Assembly (NCBI RefSeq): GCF_017349295.1
Contig: NZ_JAFMPK010000034.1
Span: 28,632 to 92,631, forward strand
Origin: Myceligenerans salitolerans
GTDB taxonomy: Bacteria > Actinomycetota > Actinomycetes > Actinomycetales > Cellulomonadaceae
Length of the DNA stretch: 64,000 nucleotides
Reading direction: 5' to 3'
A program made the translations under genes and the position numbers. Positions 32,279-41,460 of the stretch are shown here, piece by piece (position 1 is the first letter of the stretch; every line of letters begins with the position of its first letter). Below the pieces are notes generated by a model, which was not told the origin of the DNA, did not search any database, and was given only the letters and a program-made list of their open reading frames with translations.

Positions 32279-33589
32279 ATGCACACCCCGATCCGCCGAC
32301 CGCGAGCCGCCGCCGCTGCCGCCGCGCTCGCCACGGCCCTGACCCTCACCGCCTGTTCCGCCGGGGAGCCCGCCGCCCTCGGCGACCCCGAGACCCCGTC
32401 CGAACCCGTCGAGCTGCGCATGACCGTCTGGACGGCCGACGAGAACCACCTCGCCCTGTTCCAGGAGATCGGCGACGCCTACGCCGAGGAGAACCCCGAA
32501 CTCGTCTCCGGCGTCACGTTCGAGACCGTCCCGTTCGAGGACTACACCACCACCCTCACCACCCAGCTCGCGGGCGGCAACCCGCCCGACCTCGCCTGGG
32601 TGCTGGAGAGCTACGCCCCCGAGTTCGTCTCCAGCGGGGCGCTTGCGGATCTGCGGCCCGTGCTGGAGAGCGCCGAGGGATACGACGTCGACGACCTCGT
32701 CCCGAGCACCCTGGAGCTCTGGCAGGACGGGGACGGGCTGTACGCCTACCCGTTCTCCAACAGCCCGTTCGGCGTGTTCGTGAACACCGACCAGATCTCC
32801 GCCGCGGGGCAGGAGAACCCGGCCGATCTCGTCGCGTCGGGGGAGTGGACGTTCGACGCCGCCCGCGACATCGCCGCCGCCACGGCCGAGGACTCCGGCA
32901 AACAGGGCCTGGTGGTGCGCGACTTCGACTACCAGCTCTGGGAGAACCTCTCGACCGTGTGGGACGGCTGGGGCGCCGCGCCGTGGAGCGAGGACGGGAC
33001 GCAGTGCACGTTCACCGACCCGGAGATGGTCGAGGCGATGCAGTGGATCCACGACGCCACGTTCGACGACGGCGCGATGCCCGGCCCGGGCACGACGGCC
33101 GACTTCTTCGCGGGCGACGCCGCGATGACGATCACGCAGATCAGCCGCGCGTCGGCGCTCGACGGCTCGTTCGAGTGGGACCTGCTCCCGCTCCCGGCGG
33201 GCCCGGCCGGGCAGCAGAACGTCATCGGTCAGGCCGGCATCGGCGTGTTCACGCAGGGGGAGAACCCCGACGTGGCCGCCGACTTCCTCGCCTCCTTCAC
33301 CAGCCCGGCCAACGCCGAGAAGCTGGCGACGTACTTCCCGCCGCCGCGTGCGTCCCTCCTGGACGCCGGGACGCTGTCCGCCGCCAACCCGCTGCTCAGC
33401 GAGGAGCAGCTGCAGACCGTCGTCGTGGACGGGATCGAGGGCGCGGTCACCAAGCCGGTCCACCAGAACTTCGCGAAGCTGTCCGAGACGGTGCGGGCTC
33501 AGCTCGACGCGATGTGGACCGAGGACGCCGACGTCGCGGCCGTCCTCGACGAGACGTGCGCGGTGATCCAGCCGCTCCTGGAGGAGTGA
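32279..33589 (+). CDS. ABC transporter sugar-binding lipoprotein (CUT1)
   Basis: 436 residues. Lipoprotein signal peptide with lipobox LTACSAG (Cys at about 23). The solute-binding family 1 body contains MTVWTADENHLALFQEIGDAYAEENPELVSG and TLTTQLAGGNPPDLAWVLE. Extracellular, membrane-tethered; delivers oligosaccharide or sugar to the two permeases that follow. AAGGAG five bases before the ATG at 32279. No ATPase gene in the operon; a shared MsiK-type ATPase elsewhere is the usual solution in actinobacteria. Confidence 0.93.
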   Translation: MHTPIRRPRAAAAAAALATALTLTACSAGEPAALGDPETPSEPVELRMTVWTADENHLALFQEIGDAYAEENPELVSGVTFETVPFEDYTTTLTTQLAGGNPPDLAWVLESYAPEFVSSGALADLRPVLESAEGYDVDDLVPSTLELWQDGDGLYAYPFSNSPFGVFVNTDQISAAGQENPADLVASGEWTFDAARDIAAATAEDSGKQGLVVRDFDYQLWENLSTVWDGWGAAPWSEDGTQCTFTDPEMVEAMQWIHDATFDDGAMPGPGTTADFFAGDAAMTITQISRASALDGSFEWDLLPLPAGPAGQQNVIGQAGIGVFTQGENPDVAADFLASFTSPANAEKLATYFPPPRASLLDAGTLSAANPLLSEEQLQTVVVDGIEGAVTKPVHQNFAKLSETVRAQLDAMWTEDADVAAVLDETCAVIQPLLEE

Positions 33590-33591
33590 TC

Positions 33592-34545
33592 GTGGCAGCA
33601 GCAGCGTCGGTGCCGGTCCCGCGGGGACCGGCGGCCGAGAGCCCGGTGTCGAAGGCGACCCCGGTGTCGAAGGCGGTGCGCCGTGACTGGGCCGTCGGGT
33701 ACACGATGGTGGCGCCGGTGGTGCTCGGCGCGCTCGCGTTCGTCGTCCTGCCGCTCGGCATGGTGGTCTGGTACTCCCTGCACGAGTGGAACGTCCTGGC
33801 GGGCACCTTCACGTTCGCCGGCACGGCGAACTACGAACGGCTGCTCGCGGACCCCGGGCTGGCCGACTCCCTGCTGGCGAGCCTGTGGTTCTCCATCGGG
33901 CTGGTGGTCCTGAACATCACGCTGGCGCTGCTGCTGGCGGTCCTGCTCGACCAGAAACTGCCCGGCACGACGACGTTCCGCACCTTCTTCTTCTCGCCCG
34001 TCGTCGTGTCGCTCGTCGCCTGGACGATCGTGTGGAGCTTCCTGCTGCAGGCCGACGGCGGCATCAACGGGTTCCTGTCGACGCTCGGCCTGGAAGGGCC
34101 GAACTGGCTGCGGCACGAGACCACCGCGATGCTCTCGGTGATCGTGGTCCAGGTGTTCAAGAACGTCGGGCTGAACATGATCCTGTTCCTCGCCGCCCTC
34201 CAGGGCGTACCCGTGGAACTGCAGGAGGCGGCTCGGCTCGACGGCGCCGGCGCCTGGCGCCGGTTCCGGTCGATCACGCTGCCCATGATCAGCCCGACGA
34301 TCCTGCTCGTCTCGATCATCACCATCGTGGGATCGCTGGAGGTCTTCGCGCAGATCGACGTCCTGACCGGCGGGGGTCCGGGCAACTCGACCACCGTGCT
34401 CGTCTACTACCTGTACCAGCAGGCGTTCCGGTTCAACGAGTTCGGCTACGCCAGCGCGATCGCCGTGCTCCTGTTCGTCATCGTCCTCGTGCTGACGCTC
34501 CTGCAGTGGCAGTCGCGCAAGAGGTGGGTCTTCCATGAAGTCTGA
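33592..34545 (+). CDS. CUT1 ABC sugar permease, MalF-like
   Basis: 317 residues from the GTG at 33592 (six bases past GGAGGA; a GTG at 33586 overlapping the upstream stop is too close). Six membrane helices; EAA loop EAARLDGAGAWRRFRSITLPMISPT for ATPase contact at about 215-240. The N-terminus repeats PVSKATPVSKA, a small in-frame duplication. The stop overlaps the next permease start. Confidence 0.92.
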   Translation: MAAAASVPVPRGPAAESPVSKATPVSKAVRRDWAVGYTMVAPVVLGALAFVVLPLGMVVWYSLHEWNVLAGTFTFAGTANYERLLADPGLADSLLASLWFSIGLVVLNITLALLLAVLLDQKLPGTTTFRTFFFSPVVVSLVAWTIVWSFLLQADGGINGFLSTLGLEGPNWLRHETTAMLSVIVVQVFKNVGLNMILFLAALQGVPVELQEAARLDGAGAWRRFRSITLPMISPTILLVSIITIVGSLEVFAQIDVLTGGGPGNSTTVLVYYLYQQAFRFNEFGYASAIAVLLFVIVLVLTLLQWQSRKRWVFHEV

Positions 34546-35560
34546 GGTCATGCCCCCTGCGGGCGGCAACCATCCGGGTGCCGAGCGGTCCGGCGGCCGT
34601 CCGGGTGCCGAGCGGCCCGGTGCCACGGCGCCCGGGGCGCAGAACGAGCCCTCGATGATCCTGGGCGGGCCACGGCAGGACCGCCCGCCGCCGGACCGGC
34701 CGCACGTGTCGCGGGCGGGCCTACGAGCTCGCCGGCGCTGGGCTCGCGGCTCGCTCATCGCCCTGCTCCTCCTGCTCAGCATCCCGTTCGTGTTCCCCAC
34801 CTGGTGGATGGCGACCTCCAGCCTGAAGCCGATGAGCGAGATCCTGCAGGCGGTACCGACCGTCTGGCCCCAGGATCCGACGTTCGAGGCATACGGCCAG
34901 GTGTTCGCGCTGCAGCCGTTCGCGCAGCAGTACTGGAACTCGCTGTACATCGCCGCGGTCGTCACGATCGGCACGATGCTGGTGGCCGCCATGGCCGGCT
35001 ACGCGTTCGCGCGGATCCGATTCCCCGGAGCCAACGCGCTGTTCGTGCTCGTGCTCGCCGGGCTGCTCGTGCCGTCCGAGGTGACGATCGTGCCGCTGTT
35101 CCGGATCGTCAACAGCCTCGGGCTGATCGACACCCATTGGCCGCTCATCGTCATCCCCGTGCTCGGAGCGCCCGCGGTGCTCGCCGTGTTCATCATGCGG
35201 CAGTTCTTCCTCGCGCTCCCGGTGGAACTCGAGGAGGCCGGCCGGATGGACGGCCTCGGACGCTGGGGCATCTTCTGGCGGATCGCGCTGCCGCTGTCTC
35301 GGTCCGCGCTCGGCGCGGTGGCGATCTTCACGTTCCTCAAGTCCTGGAACCTGTACCTCGAGCCCATCGTGTACCTGTCCAGCAAGGACAACTTCACGCT
35401 GCCGCAGGCGCTGACCCAGTACGTCGACGCCTACGGCGGGCCCATGTGGAACGTCCAGCTCGCCGCCACGACGCTCACCGTGCTGCCCGTGCTCGCGGTG
35501 TTCCTCGTGGCGCAACGACAGTTCGTCCAGGGGCTCGCGCACACCGGGCTCAAGGGGTGA
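34535..35560 (+). CDS. CUT1 ABC sugar permease, MalG-like
   Basis: 341 residues. Long Pro/Gly-rich cytoplasmic N-terminus (about 1-65) containing a duplicated GAERSGGRPGAERPG, then six helices and the EAA loop EEAGRMDGLGRWGIFWRIALPLSRSAL (about 230-255). The ATG at 34535 lies 11 bases inside the previous gene, implying coupling. Last gene of the operon, followed by a strong hairpin. The true start could be the internal ATG (SMILGG) if the low-complexity leader is not translated. Confidence 0.9.
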   Translation: MKSEVMPPAGGNHPGAERSGGRPGAERPGATAPGAQNEPSMILGGPRQDRPPPDRPHVSRAGLRARRRWARGSLIALLLLLSIPFVFPTWWMATSSLKPMSEILQAVPTVWPQDPTFEAYGQVFALQPFAQQYWNSLYIAAVVTIGTMLVAAMAGYAFARIRFPGANALFVLVLAGLLVPSEVTIVPLFRIVNSLGLIDTHWPLIVIPVLGAPAVLAVFIMRQFFLALPVELEEAGRMDGLGRWGIFWRIALPLSRSALGAVAIFTFLKSWNLYLEPIVYLSSKDNFTLPQALTQYVDAYGGPMWNVQLAATTLTVLPVLAVFLVAQRQFVQGLAHTGLKG

Positions 35561-35575
35561 GGACGACGAGCACGA

Positions 35576-35610
35576 AAGGCTCCCGCCCGGATCCACCGGG
35601 CGGGAGCCTT
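35576..35610. terminator. Bidirectional terminator between ABC operon and propeller gene
   Basis: Perfect 15-bp stem AAGGCTCCCGCCCGG/CCGGGCGGGAGCCTT with a 5-base loop. The A/T-ended stem gives a short T run in both directions. Serves two convergent transcripts. Confidence 0.9.
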
Positions 35611-35618
35611 CCGCTCGC

Positions 35619-36590
35619 TCAGTTGGCGCGGGCGATGGCGATGTTCGTGTCCCCGCGCCGGCCCGCCTCGTAGAACATGTACAGACGGCCGTCCTCCTCG
35701 GCGAAGCTCGGGGCCGCCGCACGGGTGGCGACAGGTTCGGTGTACAGCACGCCCAGGTGGTTCTCCCGGTCGAAACTGGTGCCGACGTCGGCCACGTGCA
35801 TGGTTCCCGCCCCCGAGTGGTAGACGACGTACCCGCCACCGTTGCGCGACCAGTAGTGCGCTCCGGACAACTGCCCGCCCTCCCCGGCGGCCGGCGAGAT
35901 CAGCGGTTCCGGCTTGAACCGCCAGCCCGAGGCCAGCGAGTGGGACCAGCCGATGAAGATCTTGCGCGTGCCCGCCTGGTTGCCCATGAACAGCATGATG
36001 TACACGCCCGACTGCGTCGGGTGAGGGAACACCCGGGCGTAGGACGTCTCCGTGACGTTCGACGGCATCATCGCGGTGGTCAGGACGACGTCGCCGTAGG
36101 TGAAGTTGATCCCGTCGGTCGACGTGGACACGCGGGTCGTCGCGTTGTTGCCGTGGAAGTACAGGTACATCTTGCCGTCCGCGTCGTTCCAGACGGCGTG
36201 CGGGCTCGACACGTGCGGCACCGAGTACGGATCGCGGCGAACGATCGGGTTCCCCCCGAACTCGTGCCACGGGCCCTCGAGGGAGTCGGCGTACGCGAGG
36301 CAGATCCCCCCGGGGTCGTCGTGCGGCGCGTAGTACATGTACCAGGCACCCAGCGGGTTCGGGAGCCTGCCGGCGACCCTCCGGACGGAGGGAAAGATGA
36401 TCTCCTTCCGGGCAGGCTCGTACGAGAGCGACGACCTGTCCAGCGCCGCACCCAGACGCGTGAACGTCGGGAAGCCCGGCACGGCGGCGCTCGCGGGGGG
36501 TGCGAAGCCCAGCGCGGCGGCCGAGCCGACGGCGGCGGCGCCGATGAGCAGGGTCCTGCGGTTCAGCATGAGCTTGCGGTCGGGTTCCAT
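35619..36590 (-). CDS. Tat-exported five-bladed beta-propeller enzyme (GH43-like)
   Basis: 323 residues. Signal LNRRTLLIGAAAVGSAAALGFAPPASA has a twin-arginine pattern. The body has repeated propeller strands: GAWYMYYAPHDDPGGICLAYADSLEGPW, HVSSPHAVWNDADGKMYLYFHGN, YARVFPHP, GRLYMFYEAGRRGDTNIAIARA. This is the layout of clan GH-F/J-like secreted glycosidases, but I cannot name the family or catalytic acids. GGAGGAAGG precedes the ATG. Its promoter region carries the second LacI operator, which links it to the import operon. Confidence 0.78.
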   Translation of the reverse strand: MEPDRKLMLNRRTLLIGAAAVGSAAALGFAPPASAAVPGFPTFTRLGAALDRSSLSYEPARKEIIFPSVRRVAGRLPNPLGAWYMYYAPHDDPGGICLAYADSLEGPWHEFGGNPIVRRDPYSVPHVSSPHAVWNDADGKMYLYFHGNNATTRVSTSTDGINFTYGDVVLTTAMMPSNVTETSYARVFPHPTQSGVYIMLFMGNQAGTRKIFIGWSHSLASGWRFKPEPLISPAAGEGGQLSGAHYWSRNGGGYVVYHSGAGTMHVADVGTSFDRENHLGVLYTEPVATRAAAPSFAEEDGRLYMFYEAGRRGDTNIAIARAN

Positions 36591-36706
36591 GGCGACCTTC
36601 CTCCGGCCCGGGCGGCCGCCGTGCTCCGGTGCGCGGCGGCGCGGGAAGGGCGCGCCGGGCCTTGTCGGATCGAGTCTCGGGCTCCCGCCGTTCAGACGTC
36701 CAGACC

Positions 36707-36722
36707 GATAATGCGAACTATC
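36707..36722. promoter_or_regulatory. LacI-type operator upstream of propeller gene
   Basis: GATAATGCGAACTATC, palindromic at 12 of 16 positions with a central CG, 117 bp upstream of the propeller-enzyme start. Shares ATAATGCG with the site upstream of lacI. Confidence 0.6.
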
Positions 36723-36744
36723 CGCGACTGTCGGTGCGTAGGGT

Positions 36745-37161
36745 TCAGCGGTCGGTCACGTGGCTGGCGAGCAAGGCGTCCAGCGGTGCGGTCGGGACGA
36801 TGCCCGCCGCACGGGCGGTGAGTGCCGGATCGACGGTGATGAGGGCGTCCGCCTGAAGACGGCACACCGCCAGGTACTCGGCCTCGCGCAGGTCCTCCCA
36901 GTCGTGCTCCCGGGCCAGCTGCCAGGCGACGCGACGGGAGACACGATCGCCGAGCAGGCGCAGCTTGCGGCTCGTGATCTGCTCGTGCGCGGCGAGGGCG
37001 TCGTCCTCGGTACGGGTGCCGGCACGGACGTCGTGCAGCAGCCGGGTGAGGGCGTCGGCGTGGATCGACTTCGGTGCCACGAGCTGATGCGTCGGGTCCA
37101 CGGGCACGCTGTCGTCCACGAGGCGCAGCAGGGTGGGGGCGTCGATCGCGTAGCGGGTCAT
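36745..37161 (-). CDS. PIN-domain protein (VapC-like ribonuclease fold)
   Basis: 138 residues. Acidic residues expected of PIN nucleases are in place: Asp7 in RYAIDAPTLLRLV, EAEYLAVCRLQADALITVDPALTARAAGIV near the C-terminus. Members are RNases of toxin-antitoxin pairs, but no antitoxin-like frame is visible on either side, so it is an orphan or a non-toxin PIN protein. The stop lies 38 bp past the LacI operator of the neighbouring gene, read in the same direction. Confidence 0.75.
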   Translation of the reverse strand: MTRYAIDAPTLLRLVDDSVPVDPTHQLVAPKSIHADALTRLLHDVRAGTRTEDDALAAHEQITSRKLRLLGDRVSRRVAWQLAREHDWEDLREAEYLAVCRLQADALITVDPALTARAAGIVPTAPLDALLASHVTDR

Positions 37162-37489
37162 CGGGTCACCTCCGGGGTCGCTCGTCGTCCGACCCTACGC
37201 CTCGGCGGCGTGCGGCGCCTCGACACGACCCGCTCCGTGGCGCGGCCCGTGGAGCACGACGTAGGGGAACAGCGCACCCATGACGGCGACCCCCACCCAC
37301 AGGCGGACTGCCAACGCCGGGACCACCAGCGGGCCGAGACTGCGCTGAGCAGGGGTGCGGGCCAAGGGACCGGTCCGCGGCTGCGCACCCTCTGCTGCCG
37401 GTCCGGCACGGATGTCGAGAACCCGGCACCGGTTCCGTCCCAGGGGTACAGCGGCCGTCACCGGCCGGCGACCACGAAGGAGAACGATC
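37162..37489. other. 328-bp gap between PIN and VOC genes
   Basis: No confident gene. On the minus strand 37195-37365 is an open frame with one hydrophobic helix (LGPLVVPALAVRLWVGVAVMG) and only a TTG start; it could be a tiny membrane protein or a gene remnant. AAGGAG for the VOC gene is at its right edge. Confidence 0.4.
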
Positions 37490-37930
37490 ATGACCATCCA
37501 GCAGATGCACCACGTGAGCGTCGTCGTGGACGACCTCGACGAAGCCGTCGCATTCTTCACCCAGCTCGGTATGGACCTGGAGGGCACGTCACCGATCGAG
37601 GGCCCCTCGGTGGACCGCCTCAACGGGATCGAGGACATCCGGGTCGACATCGCGATGATGCGGACGCCCGACGGGCAGGGCCGCCTCGAGCTGACGAAGT
37701 TCCACCACCCGGAGGCGGTCGTCGCCGACCCGGGTAACCCGCCGCCCAACACGCTCGGCCTGCGCAGCGTGATGTTCGCCGTCGACGACATCGACGACAG
37801 CCTCGCCCGCCTGCGGGCGGTCGGCGCGCAACTCGTGGGCGAGCTGACGCAGTACGAGGACTCCTACCGGCTCTGCTACGTGCGCGGGCCGGCCGGAATC
37901 ATCGTCGCGCTGGCCGAGGAGCTGGGATGA
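37490..37930 (+). CDS. VOC-family (glyoxalase/bleomycin-resistance fold) protein
   Basis: 146 residues from the ATG at 37490, with AAGGAG eight bases upstream. Two beta-alpha-beta-beta-beta modules: MHHVSVVVDDLDEAVAFFTQLGMDLEG with the first metal-type His, GRLELTKFHHP with a Glu, LRSVMFAVDDIDDSLARLRAVGAQLVGELTQYEDSYRLCYVRGPAGIIVALAEELG at the end. Could be a lyase, dioxygenase or resistance protein. Convergent with the peptidase gene, 7 bp apart. Confidence 0.88.
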   Translation: MTIQQMHHVSVVVDDLDEAVAFFTQLGMDLEGTSPIEGPSVDRLNGIEDIRVDIAMMRTPDGQGRLELTKFHHPEAVVADPGNPPPNTLGLRSVMFAVDDIDDSLARLRAVGAQLVGELTQYEDSYRLCYVRGPAGIIVALAEELG

Positions 37931-37937
37931 CGGAGCG

Positions 37938-39998
37938 TCATACCAGGTCGCGGGCGATCCGTCGCTGCCAGTTCTGCGAGTAGACCCGCGGGTGCCCCTG
38001 CTCCTCGTCGAGTTCGTACGCGTCGAGCTGAGCGTTGATCAGGAAGTCCGACGCCGTGCACGTCAGGACCGTTCGGGTGACCACCTCGACGCGCCAGTCG
38101 TCGCCGTTCTCCAGCCGGCGGACGGTACGCGTCTCGCCGCGTGCGGAGGTCACGTCGTTCCACCGGAAGCTGTACCACTCGCGGGTGTCGCGGTGAATGA
38201 CCGTGCCGGTGTCCTCGAGCCGGAAGGTGCCCTGGTCGTTGACGATCTCCAGCGTCGAGACGTCCGTGGCGAGGTCCCGCGTGACGCGCCACGAGTGCCG
38301 GCCGGTGCCCAGCACCGTGGTCTCGTCCTCCTCGGCGGCCTCCGGGACTCCGAACGGCCGGTGGTCCGCGTCGTCCGGGCGAGGGCGGCGGACCGGCAGG
38401 TGAAGGGCACTGCTGCTCGTCGTGATCGTCACGGTCGCAGGTTCGGGAGCCGGCCAGATCAGCGGCCAGTACGAGGTCGAGATGGACACCCGCAGCCGGT
38501 GCCCGGCGGGCAGGGACTGGGCGATGCCGTTGAGCTGGACCGTCACCGGGTAGGTGCGGCCGGGCTCGAGCGGTTGCGGGTTCTCGCTGCCCTCGCGGTG
38601 CGTCAGGTTCAGCACCCCGTACGTCACGCGGGTCGCCTCCCCGTCCGGCGCGACGTCGGACAACCGGATCGCGAGCTGCGCCACCGGGCGGTCCGAGGAG
38701 ACCTCGAGCGTGACGCGCGGCAGGCCGAGGATCTCCACGGGCTCGGCGAGCGGCTCCGTCTCGAACACGAGGGCGCCGCCGTCCTCCTCGCGCTGGTCGT
38801 ACGGCAGATCGGGCACCGCCGAGTAGGACGCCCACTTGCCGGCGAACATGCCGACGCTCAGGGGCGAGAGCAGGCTCACCCGCTGCTCGCCCGCTTCGTC
38901 GGGCTCGCCAGCCACCTGGCCGCCCGCCGGTGACAGCTGGTGGGGCGCGAAGCGGTACTCCTGGTCCTCGACACCGGGCGCAGGCCAGCTCGGTTCGGTG
39001 ACCCATCGGCCCGGCCGGTCCTCGTAGGAGGCACTGGGCGGGACGCTGTCCTGCATCCACGCGCGCAGCATCGGCTCGTCCTGCAGGCCCGTGTCCACCC
39101 CCTTGAGCCAGTGGTCCCACCAGCGCACCACCTCCTGGAGGAAGCCGATGGCCGGTCCCGGGACGCCGAGATGCGGATAACGGTGACCCCAGGGGCCGAT
39201 CAGGCCCTTGCGGGGGACGTCGAGCTTCTCCAGGAGCCGGAAGATCGCGTTGGTGTAGCCGTCGGCCCAGCCACCGACGGCCATCACCGGGCAGCGCACC
39301 CGGGAGTAGTCCTCGCAGACCGACGCCGGCTTCCAGTAGTCGTCCCGGCGCTGGTGCCGCAACCAGGTGTCGAGCCAGAGCCCGCTGCCCTCGAGCCGTT
39401 CCCGCCACATCGCGCGCCACCGGTCGCCGACGACGGCGGGATCGGGCGGCAGGCTGTTGAACGCGAACATCACCGTCGCCTCGGACAGGTTGTCCGCGAG
39501 CAGGCAGCCACCCATGTAGTGCATGTTGTCCACGTACAGGTCGTCGGTGGCCGACGCGCTGATGACCGCCTTGAGTGCGGGTGGCGCGACAGCAGCCACC
39601 TGAAGACTGTTGAAACCGCCCCAGGAAATGCCCATCATCCCGACGTTGCCGTCGCACCACGGCTGCTCCGCGAGCCAGGCGATCACGTCCTCGGCGTCAT
39701 GGAGCTCCTGGGGACGGTACTCGTCCACCAGCACGCCGTCGGAGTCGCCGCTGCCGCGCAGGTCGACCCGCACGCAGACGTACCCGTGCCCGGCGATGTA
39801 CGGGTGGTTGTACGCGTCACGCCCCCGGGTGGCATCACGTTTGCGATAGGGAATGTACTCGACGACGGCGGGCACGGGATGTGCCGTCGCGTCCACCGGT
39901 GCCCACATCCGCGCGGCCACGCGCTGACCGTCGCGCAGCGGGATGAAGACGTTCTCGATCGCCTCGACCTCGTGCGGCAGCTCGGTGACCGTTCTCAT
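37938..39998 (-). CDS. CocE/NonD-type alpha/beta hydrolase (X-Pro dipeptidyl-peptidase S15 family)
   Basis: 686 residues. Serine hydrolase domain (about 1-330): GYVCVRVDLRGSGDSDG, nucleophile in MMGISWGGFNSLQVA (Ser about 140), His in GLIGPWGHRYPH. The C-terminal jelly-roll domain (about 380-600; VTLEVSSDRPVAQLAIRLSDVAPDGEATRVTYG) is the standard partner. Relatives act on peptides, cocaine-like esters or beta-lactams. The ATG overlaps the stop of the ATP-grasp gene (ATGA), so the two are translated together. No signal peptide. Confidence 0.93.
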   Translation of the reverse strand: MRTVTELPHEVEAIENVFIPLRDGQRVAARMWAPVDATAHPVPAVVEYIPYRKRDATRGRDAYNHPYIAGHGYVCVRVDLRGSGDSDGVLVDEYRPQELHDAEDVIAWLAEQPWCDGNVGMMGISWGGFNSLQVAAVAPPALKAVISASATDDLYVDNMHYMGGCLLADNLSEATVMFAFNSLPPDPAVVGDRWRAMWRERLEGSGLWLDTWLRHQRRDDYWKPASVCEDYSRVRCPVMAVGGWADGYTNAIFRLLEKLDVPRKGLIGPWGHRYPHLGVPGPAIGFLQEVVRWWDHWLKGVDTGLQDEPMLRAWMQDSVPPSASYEDRPGRWVTEPSWPAPGVEDQEYRFAPHQLSPAGGQVAGEPDEAGEQRVSLLSPLSVGMFAGKWASYSAVPDLPYDQREEDGGALVFETEPLAEPVEILGLPRVTLEVSSDRPVAQLAIRLSDVAPDGEATRVTYGVLNLTHREGSENPQPLEPGRTYPVTVQLNGIAQSLPAGHRLRVSISTSYWPLIWPAPEPATVTITTSSSALHLPVRRPRPDDADHRPFGVPEAAEEDETTVLGTGRHSWRVTRDLATDVSTLEIVNDQGTFRLEDTGTVIHRDTREWYSFRWNDVTSARGETRTVRRLENGDDWRVEVVTRTVLTCTASDFLINAQLDAYELDEEQGHPRVYSQNWQRRIARDLV

Positions 39999-41314
39999 GC
40001 AGGGGCCTCCTCGGGTACCGGATCGAACTCGAACGGCAGCAGGTCCACCGCCTGGCGGAAACGGTCGGCGAGCTGGTCGTGGTCCTCCGCCCCGAGGTAG
40101 ACACTGGCCAGCCGGTACCGGTAGCTGTCCTGGTGGGGCAGGTCGGAGAGACGGTCACCGGGCTTCACCTGAAGAGCGACCTTCGTGTCCGGAAGGGCCC
40201 GTTCGAGGGCCGCCAGATCCTCGTCACCGGGCACGCGGCGCACGACCGCGTCGGTGTCGTGGAAGACGTGCCACTGGCCGGCGGCGGCGAACGGCCCCTG
40301 CCGGCGTGGCATCTCGGGGGGCTCCCCGAGCGCGACGTCGATGGCCACCTCGTGGTTGGACGTGCCGTCGACCTTGAGAAAGAGCTCGGTGTGGGACTGG
40401 GAGATGCGCGTGTTCACCTCGATGAGCCGCAGGAGGTCGGTCTCCTGGTCCCACATGTACTCGACGTTGAAGGCGCCGTCGTCGTAGCCGATGTGACGCA
40501 TGAACCGTTCCGCGGTGTCGACCATCCGCTGCTGCACCTCGGCGGGGATCGTCACGGCGGGGTAGTCGATGTGGTCGATGCTGTGTCCGGACGGGTCACG
40601 GTGCATGTCGACGATGCCGTGCACGCTGAACCTGCCCTGCGCGACCACCCCCTCGGGGGCGGCCTGGATCCCGGTGATGATCTCCTCGGCCAGGCAGGTG
40701 TTGCCGTCCGAACCTCGGATGCCCTCCGGGAGGTCGACCCGGTCCAGCACCTGGTTGAAGGCGTTGCCGACGTTGGTGATCTCAGCCCGGATCTCGTCGA
40801 GGGCCGACTCGAACTCCTGCTCGTCGTGGATCTCGAAGCCCAGGTTCGACGAGTGTGCCTTCACCGGCTTCACCCAGAACGGGTACGGCAGCCCCACCTG
40901 GTCCAGCGCGTCGTCGGCGAACGGGTCGAACGCGGCGAACCCGGGAACCACCTCGGGAACCGACTGCTGCTGCTCCAACCGGCTCCAGTACTTGTGCTCG
41001 CACTTGAGCATGCTCGCCACGGACGGTGCGGGAATGCCGTACTCGTGGCACAGGATGGGCGCCACGAGGGAACTCGGGAAGTCCCAGTGACACACGATGG
41101 CGTCGATCGGCTCGGAGAAGTCGGAGAGCTGGGCGCGTGCCTGGTCGAGCAGCGCGTCGAAATCGTAGTCCGTGTCGCGGACGAGCGTCTCGTAGTCGAG
41201 CAGCGAGTGGAACGTGTAGCGCGCGGCGCGCCGCATGTTCTCGAGCTCCTCCCGCTGGAGGTCGGTCATGCCCAACACGAAGACGTTGCGTTTCCTGCCG
41301 TCGGGTTCGTTCAT
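39995..41314 (-). CDS. ATP-grasp ligase
   Basis: 439 residues from MNEPDGRKRNVFVLG (ATG at 41314); an in-frame upstream start exists. ATP-grasp domain (about 120-360): PYPFWVKPVKAHSSNLGFEI holds the ATP lysine; IEVNTRISQSHTELF is the metal-binding Glu/Asn end; GDD/GYDDGAFNVEYMWD precedes it. Such enzymes join a carboxylate to an amine or thiol through an acyl-phosphate (amino-acid ligases). Overlap with a peptidase-type hydrolase gene suggests a make-and-trim pathway for a small amide or peptide. Weak SD. Confidence 0.88.
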   Translation of the reverse strand: MNEPDGRKRNVFVLGMTDLQREELENMRRAARYTFHSLLDYETLVRDTDYDFDALLDQARAQLSDFSEPIDAIVCHWDFPSSLVAPILCHEYGIPAPSVASMLKCEHKYWSRLEQQQSVPEVVPGFAAFDPFADDALDQVGLPYPFWVKPVKAHSSNLGFEIHDEQEFESALDEIRAEITNVGNAFNQVLDRVDLPEGIRGSDGNTCLAEEIITGIQAAPEGVVAQGRFSVHGIVDMHRDPSGHSIDHIDYPAVTIPAEVQQRMVDTAERFMRHIGYDDGAFNVEYMWDQETDLLRLIEVNTRISQSHTELFLKVDGTSNHEVAIDVALGEPPEMPRRQGPFAAAGQWHVFHDTDAVVRRVPGDEDLAALERALPDTKVALQVKPGDRLSDLPHQDSYRYRLASVYLGAEDHDQLADRFRQAVDLLPFEFDPVPEEAPA

Positions 41315-41460
41315 GGATCGACGCAACCACGACCCCCACTCACCCGCAACGCGCACTCGCCTGCGGTGACGCCCGGACCGGTGGGTGCCGCCGGGCGTTC
41401 GACGAGCGAGTGACCGGATCGGGGTCCACGGTGGAAGGACCCGAGAGGAAGGAGAACGTC

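Noticed and set aside
33586..33594. GTG at 33586 as permease start
   Set aside because: It would sit directly against GGAGGA with no spacing; the GTG at 33592 has six bases.
36745..37161. Complete VapBC toxin-antitoxin pair
   Set aside because: No antitoxin-sized frame with a DNA-binding pattern is present beside the PIN gene.
37195..37791. Minus-strand frame over the VOC gene
   Set aside because: Antisense of a clear VOC gene; only the last ~55 codons look hydrophobic and lack a good start.
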